A stretch of DNA of 6,710 nucleotides. It comes from Balneolales bacterium (lineage in GTDB: Bacteria > Bacteroidota > Rhodothermia > Balneolales > Balneolaceae). Below the pieces are notes generated by a model. It did not search any database and was not told where the DNA came from. It saw only the letters and a list, made by a program, of their open reading frames with translations. The position numbers and the translations under genes were made by a program. Shown piece by piece: positions 1-5,785 of the stretch. The DNA is taken from NCBI GenBank assembly GCA_030830725.1, contig JAURMN010000133.1:1-6710 (forward strand). Reading direction: 5' to 3'. Positions within the stretch are counted from its first letter, which is position 1; every line of letters starts with the position of its first letter.

Positions 1-837
1 CATTCGATTTGATGAAGATTTGACATTTTGCTCATAAGCTTCTGCCATTCTTTCATACATCCGTGGTTCCCATGCTTCCGGTCGAAGGGTAAAATCAAAC
101 GCCGGAAACTCCGTCGGAGAAATGAGGGTTTTGAGAGCATTCGAGAGTTTTTTTCGACGCTGTTGAAATGCAGTGCGCACAATGGTTTTGAGAGTAGCGT
201 CCGAGCAACTAAGTGGTGGGTGATTAAATGTAAGTTGAATCACGCTGCTCATCACCTTTGGCGGCGGTGTAAAGGAACCTGGTTTTACATCAAACAGGAT
301 GACTGGGCGGCTCATCAATTGAGTTTGCACACTTAGGATCCCATACTCCTTTGTTCTCGGTGAGGCGACGATTCTTTCTGCCACCTCTTTTTGAATCATA
401 AACGTGGCCGAAGTCAACCTGAATCTAAGCTCCAGAACTTTAAATAGAATTTGAGAAGTCGCGTAATAGGGTAAGTTCCCTACCAGGTGAAGATTTATTC
501 TGTCAGCAGATTCTGATACAGAATCTCCTAAAATCTCTTCCGACTTCAGCCGAAGAAAATCAGCATGATGAAGAACTAATTCCGGATATTGTTTTTGAAG
601 AGTCCCTTCCAGGTGTGCAATCATTCGCTGATCGATTTCAAACGCATGGACACGAAATCCTCTTTCTAGAAGTTCACTCGTCAGCGCTCCTGTACCGGGG
701 CCAATTTCAAAAAGCACATCGCGGGCAGGATCTTCTATGCCGGCCGTAATCCCATCCGCGATCCGTTGAATCACATTCTGGTCATGTAAAAAATGTTGCC
801 CAAGACTTTTTTTGGGCGCTAATTCATGGGTATTCAT
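1..837 (-). CDS. rsmA: 16S rRNA (adenine(1518)-N(6)/adenine(1519)-N(6))-dimethyltransferase RsmA, 3' end cut by window edge
   Basis: RsmA uses S-adenosylmethionine to dimethylate two adjacent adenines in the 3'-terminal helix of 16S rRNA, a late step in small-subunit assembly in the cytoplasm. I translated the minus strand from ATG at 837 and got 279 codons with no stop before base 1. Family landmarks occur in order: the N-terminal KKSLGQHFL (9-17), the SAM-binding loop EIGPGTGALT (44-53), the acidic FEID (66-69), HADFL (91-95), the catalytic NLPYY (121-125), FTPPPKV (189-195) and the C-terminal FQQRRKKLSN (224-233). E. coli KsgA has 273 residues, so the true end should lie just outside the window. 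The start is the first ATG before the conserved block; it has no Shine-Dalgarno sequence. A TTG immediately upstream (840) is a possible alternative. The gene is transcribed away from the rest of the window. Identification is very secure. Confidence 0.96.
   Translation of the reverse strand, partial: MNTHELAPKKSLGQHFLHDQNVIQRIADGITAGIEDPARDVLFEIGPGTGALTSELLERGFRVHAFEIDQRMIAHLEGTLQKQYPELVLHHADFLRLKSEEILGDSVSESADRINLHLVGNLPYYATSQILFKVLELRFRLTSATFMIQKEVAERIVASPRTKEYGILSVQTQLMSRPVILFDVKPGSFTPPPKVMSSVIQLTFNHPPLSCSDATLKTIVRTAFQQRRKKLSNALKTLISPTEFPAFDFTLRPEAWEPRMYERMAEAYEQNVKSSSNRM
508..526. repeat. Perfect 8-bp inverted repeat inside rsmA
   Basis: AGATTCTG (508-515) and CAGAATCT (519-526) are exact reverse complements separated by three bases (ATA). 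In the rsmA transcript this forms a compact hairpin in the stretch encoding the variable segment just before the catalytic NLPYY motif. There is no U-tract beside it and it lies inside an intact coding sequence, so a terminator role is unlikely. It may be chance. Confidence 0.5.
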
Positions 838-984
838 CAAAGGGTTAAGTCTGACGGGACACGGTTAAAGTTTTTAGCTAGAGGTTTCCTTTCCACGCAA
901 GTCCATGTAAATTACAGTTAATCGATGCCATTCCATATTGAATCCCTAATCCTATTGGAAACCCCCTAATAGAGACTCTCGGTC
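838..984. promoter_or_regulatory. Divergent intergenic region between rsmA and the VOC-alanine dehydrogenase operon
   Basis: This 147-bp stretch separates two head-to-head genes and so must hold promoters for both the minus-strand rsmA and the plus-strand operon. No ORF of note is present. An exact direct repeat CCCTAAT occurs at 944-950 and 964-970, 20 bp apart (about two helical turns), just upstream of the VOC start. I see no convincing plus-strand -35/-10 pair. The region is AT-rich around 905-943. The promoter role is inferred from gene orientation. Confidence 0.6.
871..900 (-). promoter_or_regulatory. Tentative rsmA promoter
   Basis: On the minus strand TTGCGT (900-895) and TAAAAA (876-871) are separated by 18 bp. 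This is a weak match to a housekeeping -35/-10 pair, about 34 bp upstream of the rsmA start. If the host is a Bacteroidota its primary sigma factor prefers a different consensus, which lowers the value of this match further. Confidence 0.2.
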
Positions 985-1479
985 ATGGAGAATTCCTACA
1001 TTATTCCGGAAAAGGTTCAAATCGGCCATGTACACTTTAAGGTTTCCAATTTGAATCGCTCTTTAGCTTTTTATTGTGATCTACTCGGGTTTGAGGTAAT
1101 GCAATTATATGGAAAACAGGCAGCCTTTATCTCAGCGGGTGGGTACCATCATCATATCGGATTGAATACCTGGCATAGTAAAGGAGCCGAGAACGTAAAA
1201 CTGGAGGAAGTCGGGTTGTACCACGCTGCGATTTTGTATCCTACCAGAAAAGATCTTGCCACGATTTTGAAAAGGCTGATCGAAAAAAAGGTTCCAGTTT
1301 CTGGAGCTTCTGATCACGGAGTATCAGAGGCGATTTATCTGAACGATCCTGATGGTAATGGATTAGAATTATACTGGGATAAGCCCAAAGATCACTGGCC
1401 AATAACAGAGGACGGGATGATGGAGATGTTCACACGTCCACTCGATATCGAGAATCTGCTGGGAGAATTATCCATTTAA
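985..1479 (+). CDS. VOC superfamily protein (glyoxalase / extradiol dioxygenase fold), CatE-like
   Basis: This 164-residue cytoplasmic protein has one complete vicinal-oxygen-chelate module made of two beta-alpha-beta-beta-beta repeats. The first half starts at GHVHFKV (14-20) and runs through SLAFYCDLLGFEV (26-38) and GYHHHIGLNTW (53-63). The second starts at GLYHAAILYP (77-86) and ends with SDHGVSEAIYLNDPDGNGLELYWD (109-132). Candidate metal ligands are H15 (or H17), one of H55-57, H80 and E128. Family members use a bound divalent metal for isomerase, dioxygenase or thiol-transferase chemistry. The HHHIGLNTW signature resembles CatE-type catechol 2,3-dioxygenases, but those usually have two modules and about 285 residues, so the substrate cannot be assigned. 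ATG 985 is the first start after an in-frame stop at 970 and has no clear Shine-Dalgarno. It heads the plus-strand gene series, 21 bp before alanine dehydrogenase. Confidence 0.88.
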   Translation: MENSYIIPEKVQIGHVHFKVSNLNRSLAFYCDLLGFEVMQLYGKQAAFISAGGYHHHIGLNTWHSKGAENVKLEEVGLYHAAILYPTRKDLATILKRLIEKKVPVSGASDHGVSEAIYLNDPDGNGLELYWDKPKDHWPITEDGMMEMFTRPLDIENLLGELSI

Positions 1480-1500
1480 CCTGTCTTAAGTTCACTCAAC

Positions 1501-2721
1501 ATGTCACTAAATCCTTTAGATACCGAACAACTGGCCTATCAGACGCTGACAAAGCAGTTAATTCAAACGCAATCTCGCAAATCACTGGTAATCGGGATTC
1601 CGAAAGAAGGTTCAGAGGATGAAAAACGAGTCTCTTTAACTCCATCCGGAGTGGGTATTTTGGTGGCAAATGGCCATTCCATTATCTTGGAAAAAGAGGC
1701 CGGTAAGGACGCTGGATTTCAGGATCATGAATACGCCGAAGCCGGGGCTGAGTTGGTGGATACACGCAAAGAAGTTTTCGAGAAATCGAAGATAATTTCT
1801 AAAGTTGCACCCCCTACTGATCAAGAAATGGAGTGGATAACGGCGGATCAGGTATTGATTTCAGCCGTGCATCTGGGCTCCATTAAAAAAGATAAAATCA
1901 AGAAGCTGATTGACTCGGGTGCCACTTCACTGGGGTATGAGTACATACGCGACGAACAAGGGGATTTCCCTTTGGTCAGAATGATGCACGAAATTACAGG
2001 TTCGATGGCTGTCCAAATTGCGGCTCACTACTTGGAAAACAACTCATCGGGTGCCGGCCTGATGTTGGGTGGGATTTCCGGGGTTCCGCCGGCCACCGTT
2101 GTCATTTTAGGCGCCGGTATTACGGGAGAATATGCCGCACGAACTGCTCTTGGTTATGGCGCTCAGGTCTTTGTGCTCGATGACAATCTGAGTCAACTTC
2201 GCAGACTGGAAAATGCTCTTGACAGACGAATCATTACAGCAGCCGCCAATATCTCGTATCTGGCCTCTGCCATCCAAGCAGCCGATGTGGTGATTGGTGC
2301 TGCCATGAAAGAAGGAGAACGTTCACCTGTTTGGGTATCCGAAGAGATGGTGTCGGCCATGAAGCCTGGCAGTGTGATTGTTGACACAGTTATTGATCAG
2401 GGGGGGTGTATCGCAACTTCTGACCTGACTACCCACTCTAACCCTGTATTCAGCCGTCATGGTGTGGTTCATTATTGTGTTCCAAATATCCCCTCAAATG
2501 TGGCTCGAACGGCTACTCAAGCCCTCAGTAATGTGATAACACCAACGCTTTTATCGATTGGGGATGCAGGCGGGATTCGGGAAGCGATATGGCAATATCC
2601 GACACTTCGAAATGGAACCTATATTTACCGAAAACATTTGACTAAAAAGTCACTCTCTGAATTGTTTAGAATCCCCTATCGTGAAGTGGAGGGACTACTC
2701 GCAATCGAAATCAATAATTAA
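1501..2721 (+). CDS. ald: Alanine dehydrogenase, long form with N-terminal extension
   Basis: The enzyme interconverts L-alanine and pyruvate plus ammonium with NAD(H), linking amino-acid catabolism to central carbon in the cytoplasm. The N-terminal catalytic domain opens at VIGIPKEGSEDEKRVSLTP (30-48), and R43, K101 (SKVAPP) and H124 (SAVHLGS) fall where the substrate-binding Arg, Lys and His are expected. The Rossmann dinucleotide loop is GAGITGEYAA (204-213), followed by FVLDD (224-228), whose acidic residue fits NAD preference. The catalytic Asp is D299 in VDTVIDQGG (294-302), and HYCVPNIPSNVARTAT (324-339) is also typical. At 406 residues it exceeds the common ~371 because of about 28 extra N-terminal residues and a longer C-terminus, a form I associate with Bacteroidota. 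NAD(P) transhydrogenase alpha subunit is a relative, but IDQGG and the complete single chain favour alanine dehydrogenase. ATG 1501 is the first start after the upstream gene's stop and has no Shine-Dalgarno. Confidence 0.93.
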   Translation: MSLNPLDTEQLAYQTLTKQLIQTQSRKSLVIGIPKEGSEDEKRVSLTPSGVGILVANGHSIILEKEAGKDAGFQDHEYAEAGAELVDTRKEVFEKSKIISKVAPPTDQEMEWITADQVLISAVHLGSIKKDKIKKLIDSGATSLGYEYIRDEQGDFPLVRMMHEITGSMAVQIAAHYLENNSSGAGLMLGGISGVPPATVVILGAGITGEYAARTALGYGAQVFVLDDNLSQLRRLENALDRRIITAAANISYLASAIQAADVVIGAAMKEGERSPVWVSEEMVSAMKPGSVIVDTVIDQGGCIATSDLTTHSNPVFSRHGVVHYCVPNIPSNVARTATQALSNVITPTLLSIGDAGGIREAIWQYPTLRNGTYIYRKHLTKKSLSELFRIPYREVEGLLAIEINN

Positions 2722-2723
2722 GG
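2720..2723 (+). promoter_or_regulatory. Shine-Dalgarno AAGG for the 122-aa membrane protein, overlapping the ald stop codon
   Basis: AAGG begins inside the TAA stop of ald and lies 8 nt before ATG 2732. It is the clearest ribosome binding site in the plus-strand series, and it decides the start: an in-frame ATG at 2681 would add 17 residues and overlap ald by 41 nt without such a signal. Confidence 0.6.
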
Positions 2724-2731
2724 TAGTTTTT

Positions 2732-3100
2732 ATGTCGAGGCGTGAGTTAGATCCAAGAAATTATCGACGAATTTGTTGGATAAATTGGGCATTATCCCCG
2801 CCTTTGACGATTCTTTTTTCCTGGCCCTATATCTACATCGGCGAAATATTGGGTATACAATCGGGTGTTTTGTTTCCGGGGGCTTTGTTTTTTTCGGTCC
2901 CCTTTACCGTAACCATTTTACATGGACATGTTACGATGGCTTTGGGATCGGTTCACAGAGATTATTACTACGAGTGGTTAAAATCCTATCCATACAGCTT
3001 TGGACTCCTTTATCACCCCATCTGGATTAAAACCCGATTCCGGTTGATTCTTTTTTATATGGGGCTTGCTTTCCTCTTCCTCGGATCCATCTCGAGATAA
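2732..3100 (+). CDS. Unrecognised three-helix membrane protein, 122 aa
   Basis: I do not recognise a family. Hydrophobic segments lie at about residues 18-40, 46-64 and 103-120. A basic N-terminus (SRRELDPRNYRR) and the KTRFR before helix 3 both predict a cytoplasmic N-terminus and a cytoplasmic loop between helices 2 and 3. That loop (about 64-102) is rich in His and Tyr: HGH at 64-66, HRDYYYEW at 75-82, and YHPIW at 94-98. It is the most motif-like part of the protein. No signal peptide cleavage site or lipobox is visible. The start at 2732 is chosen for its AAGG site and the small gap after ald. Its stop TAA shares one base with the helicase ATG (TAATG), and a hairpin spans that junction, so its translation probably controls the helicase. 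A role in DNA metabolism is only suggested by position. A shorter ORF in another frame (2773-3030) is a shadow. Confidence 0.75.
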   Translation: MSRRELDPRNYRRICWINWALSPPLTILFSWPYIYIGEILGIQSGVLFPGALFFSVPFTVTILHGHVTMALGSVHRDYYYEWLKSYPYSFGLLYHPIWIKTRFRLILFYMGLAFLFLGSISR

Positions 3101-3110
3101 TGGATCCGAG
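3080..3110 (+). promoter_or_regulatory. Perfect 11-bp RNA hairpin enclosing the helicase start codon
   Basis: CTCGGATCCAT (3080-3090) is the exact reverse complement of ATGGATCCGAG (3100-3110), with a 9-nt loop CTCGAGATA. The right arm begins with the helicase ATG, so the start codon is paired in the folded mRNA. The upstream stop TAA (3098-3100) spans the loop-stem boundary. The left arm encodes the last residues (LGSI) of the membrane protein, so a ribosome finishing that gene would open the stem and end exactly at the start codon. No usable Shine-Dalgarno precedes the helicase. The structure is seen directly; translational coupling is inferred. With no U-run it is not an intrinsic terminator. 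Confidence 0.65.
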
Positions 3111-5706
3111 CACTAACGGTCGTAAAACACTTCTTCGATGGTTCGATACAAAGGACCGCCGGCCGTTTCCATTTCAAGAACAGACTTGGGACGCCATCGC
3201 ATCCGGTCGTAATGGATTTTTACTAGCTCCTACGGGAAGTGGGAAAACACTGGCTCTTTTTGGCGCCTTCTTGATTTCGCAGCTTGATAAAAAGGGCTTT
3301 AAGTCTGGAAAGGAAGATCGCTCTGCCAAAAAAGAGCCTCTGACCAGTCTATCACTGATCTGGGTGACCCCGTTGAGAGCTTTGGCTAAAGATCTTGAAA
3401 AAAACATGCAGGAGGCGGCGGCTGAGCTTGGGCTCAAGGTGCGTATTGAGCGAAGAACCGGTGATGTTTCTGCATCTCAGCGTCAACATCAGACAAAAAA
3501 GATGCCGGAAGTCCTGATTACGACTCCGGAAAGCTTACACATCCTTTTCGCCCAAAAAGAGTATGCCACACATTTTGACGCTTTGCGGCTCATTGTCATG
3601 GATGAATGGCATGAATTTTTAGGATCCAAACGGGGTACACAGGCTGAATTAGCGTTGGCCCGATTACGCATGATTTCTCCGAAGGCTTTGGTGTGGGGTA
3701 TCTCTGCTACGATTGGGAATGTGGATGAAGCCAAGGAAGTCTTATTTGGAGACGACAAACTAGCTTCGAAGGCTGTCACGATTCAGGCTACTCATAAGAA
3801 GGACATTCAACTTACCTCCATCATCCCCGATAAAATCGATGAATTTCCCTGGCATGGACATTTGGGTTTACATCTTCTACCGAAGCTTTTACCTCACTTG
3901 GATCCGCCAGGATCGGTTCTAATTTTTACCAATACTCGAGCTCAATCCGAAATCTGGTTTAGAGCCATTTTGGAGGCCCGCCCCGAACTGGCAGGAGAAA
4001 TCGCTTTGCATCATGGATCCTTGACCCGCGAAATCCGCATGTGGGTAGAAGATGCCCTTCGCGATGGGACTCTGCGCGTTGTGGTCTGCACCTCCAGCCT
4101 TGATCTGGGGGTTGATTTTTCACCGGTTGACCGTGTGGTTCAAATTGGAAGCCCAAAAGGGATTGCCCGATGTCTTCAACGTGCCGGAAGAAGTGGACAT
4201 GCCCCGGGTCAGAGTAGTCATCTATATTTTCTTCCCACTCATGCCCTTGAATTAATTGAAGCATCTGCATTACGCACGGCCATTCAGAGAGGTGAACTGG
4301 AAGAACGGTATGCCGTGTTGAAACCCTTTGATGTGTTAGCTCAATATTTGGTTACACTTGCGGTATCCGATGGTTTCGATGAAGAAAAACTTTATCAGGA
4401 GATTCGACAAACTTGGGCTTATTCAACAGTAACGCCAAGGGAATGGCAACAGTTGTTAACGTTCCTGACAAATGGCGGGCCCTCCTTAACCCGATATTCG
4501 GAATATTCGAAAATTGAACGAGACGAGAATGGCCTTTACAGGGTATTGGATCGAAAAATCGCGCGCAGGCATCGTCTATCGATTGGCACGATCGAGTCGG
4601 ATGCCATGCTTCGAGTAAAATTTTTAACGGGTGGGGCGTTAGGATCCGTAGAAGAATGGTTTATCGCTCGCCTTGAACCAGGTGACAGCTTTTGGTTTGC
4701 AGGACGGAATCTTGAACTTGTGAGGGTAAATCAAAACACTGTTTTTGTTAAAAAGACTCAAAAACCGGCTACAGTCATTCCGACTTGGTTGGGTGGCAGA
4801 ATGTCTTTTAGTTCCAATTTATCGTCAGGTCTTCGGGAGAAAATTCGATTGGCGGCCTTGGCTGAGGAAGGGAGAAATGGATTTCTCGAAGAGCAGAAAG
4901 AAAACGAAAATAGAAAGGATAGTCTTCGTAAAGGGAAAAATGAGAACGAAATTGGAATCCCAATCGAACCCGAACTTGAGACTCTTCAGCCTATTTTTGA
5001 GATTCAAAAGCGCTGGTCATTACTCCCAAATGAGCATCAATTTTTAGTAGAAACCTCACGGTCCAGAGAGGGATACCACACCTTCTTTTTTCCGTTTGAG
5101 GGACGAAATGTTCATGAAGGATTATCGGCATTGGTGGCAACCCGACTAGCTGTACTAAAACCGATTACCTTTACCATCGCCATGAATGATTACGGATTTG
5201 AACTACTTTCGGATCAGGAGATCCAATGGTCAGAATCCCTTCTTCGGGGCTTATTCAGTAAAGAACACCTGGAACGGGATCTTTTAAAAAGTGTGAACAT
5301 GGCAGAACTGGCTAAACGGCGATTTCGCGGAATCAGTCGTGTGGCTGGTCTCGTTTTTCAGGGATTTCCAGGACGCTCGAAATCCGATCGTCATCTTCAG
5401 ATGTCTTCATCGCTTTTTTACGATGTTTTTAATGAAATAGAGCCTAATCATCTCTTATTAAAACAATCGTATGATGAAGTTATACAGTATCAACTAGAAG
5501 AGACTCGCATTCGAATGGCCCTTGACCGAATCCAACATCAGGATATCGTGATTCGCCCGACTCATAAGTTTTCCCCTTTTGCATTTCCTATTTTTGTCGA
5601 TCGACTGAGGGAGCGAGTATCCTCCGAAAAACTTGTAGATCGGATCCGAAAAATACAATCCCAGGTCGCCTCAGAATTTACCAAGGCAGTTCGAAGGGAT
5701 TCGTAA
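3100..5706 (+). CDS. Ligase-associated DEXH-box helicase (Lhr-core type)
   Basis: Lhr-core proteins are ATP-driven 3'-to-5' single-strand DNA translocases and helicases in a DNA-repair gene set with an ATP-dependent ligase, an exonuclease and PdeM. Superfamily 2 motifs are complete: FPFQEQTW (23-30), Walker A APTGSGKT (43-50), Ia TPLRALAKDLE (90-100), Ib TTPESL (141-146), Walker B DEWH (168-171), SAT (202-204), IV LIFTNTR (274-280), V TSSLDLGVDF (331-340) and VI QRAGRSGHAPG (360-370). A winged-helix region (about 405-480) and the beta-barrel region typical of Lhr (about 490-570) follow. The C-terminal block has FPFEGRNVHEGL (664-675), AMNDYGFELLS (694-704), VFQGFPG (752-758) and SPFAFPIFVDRLRER (825-839), hallmarks of the ligase-associated subfamily. 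A charged Lys/Glu/Asn-rich insert at about 590-625 makes it somewhat long at 868 residues. It lacks the long C-terminal extension of full-length Lhr. Its ATG overlaps the upstream stop and is held in a hairpin. Confidence 0.93.
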   Translation: MDPSTNGRKTLLRWFDTKDRRPFPFQEQTWDAIASGRNGFLLAPTGSGKTLALFGAFLISQLDKKGFKSGKEDRSAKKEPLTSLSLIWVTPLRALAKDLEKNMQEAAAELGLKVRIERRTGDVSASQRQHQTKKMPEVLITTPESLHILFAQKEYATHFDALRLIVMDEWHEFLGSKRGTQAELALARLRMISPKALVWGISATIGNVDEAKEVLFGDDKLASKAVTIQATHKKDIQLTSIIPDKIDEFPWHGHLGLHLLPKLLPHLDPPGSVLIFTNTRAQSEIWFRAILEARPELAGEIALHHGSLTREIRMWVEDALRDGTLRVVVCTSSLDLGVDFSPVDRVVQIGSPKGIARCLQRAGRSGHAPGQSSHLYFLPTHALELIEASALRTAIQRGELEERYAVLKPFDVLAQYLVTLAVSDGFDEEKLYQEIRQTWAYSTVTPREWQQLLTFLTNGGPSLTRYSEYSKIERDENGLYRVLDRKIARRHRLSIGTIESDAMLRVKFLTGGALGSVEEWFIARLEPGDSFWFAGRNLELVRVNQNTVFVKKTQKPATVIPTWLGGRMSFSSNLSSGLREKIRLAALAEEGRNGFLEEQKENENRKDSLRKGKNENEIGIPIEPELETLQPIFEIQKRWSLLPNEHQFLVETSRSREGYHTFFFPFEGRNVHEGLSALVATRLAVLKPITFTIAMNDYGFELLSDQEIQWSESLLRGLFSKEHLERDLLKSVNMAELAKRRFRGISRVAGLVFQGFPGRSKSDRHLQMSSSLFYDVFNEIEPNHLLLKQSYDEVIQYQLEETRIRMALDRIQHQDIVIRPTHKFSPFAFPIFVDRLRERVSSEKLVDRIRKIQSQVASEFTKAVRRDS

Positions 5707-5707
5707 A

Positions 5708-5736
5708 TTGCCAGTTAGGTGTTTAGGAAAAATGAT
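5708..5736 (+). promoter_or_regulatory. Tentative internal promoter before pdeM
   Basis: TTGCCA (5708-5713) and AATGAT (5731-5736) are 17 bp apart, a 5/6 and 4/6 match to a housekeeping -35/-10. They lie in the 71-bp gap that is the longest in the plus-strand series. The match is weak, and the consensus may not apply to this host. If it were real, transcription would start near 5743, downstream of the ATG of the 17-codon ORF at 5732. Confidence 0.2.
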
Positions 5737-5785
5737 TCCCATTTATGCGATAAAAGCCAGTCATATGAACGTTTTCCATGAATAA
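5732..5785 (+). CDS. Possible 17-codon leader ORF overlapping the pdeM start
   Basis: An ATG at 5732 preceded by AGGA (5725-5728) opens a short frame encoding MIPIYAIKASHMNVFHE and ending at TAA 5783-5785, eight bases into pdeM in a different frame. pdeM itself has no Shine-Dalgarno, so ribosomes ending here could reinitiate at its ATG. The SD-to-ATG spacing (3 nt) is short, and random ORFs of this length are common. The peptide has no recognisable features. Tentative. Confidence 0.25.
   Translation: MIPIYAIKASHMNVFHE

Noticed and set aside
28..336. A 102-aa plus-strand ORF at the left edge
   Set aside because: It lies antisense to the securely identified rsmA and has the Arg/Trp/Cys-rich composition of a shadow frame.
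931..960. A possible operator palindrome TTCCA ... TGGAA upstream of the VOC gene
   Set aside because: Only five or so base pairs match across a 20-nt gap, which is readily explained by chance.
938..972. TTGAAT plus TAATAG as a -35/-10 pair for the operon
   Set aside because: The 23-bp spacer is too long for a standard housekeeping promoter.
2773..3030. An 85-aa ORF in another frame within the small membrane protein gene
   Set aside because: It has no ribosome binding site, and the 2732-3100 frame fits the SD, the stop/start overlap and the hydrophobic helix pattern better.
2681..3100. A longer 139-aa version of the membrane protein
   Set aside because: It would overlap ald by 41 nt; the AAGG site correctly spaced before ATG 2732 supports the shorter form.
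3080..3110. The inverted repeat at the membrane protein/helicase junction as an intrinsic terminator
   Set aside because: No U-tract follows, and the downstream gene begins inside the stem, so termination here would make little sense.
3959..4270. A 103-aa minus-strand ORF, together with the 4052-4255 and 4745-5047 frames
   Set aside because: All lie inside the helicase, whose motifs are continuous through these regions. None has a recognisable domain.
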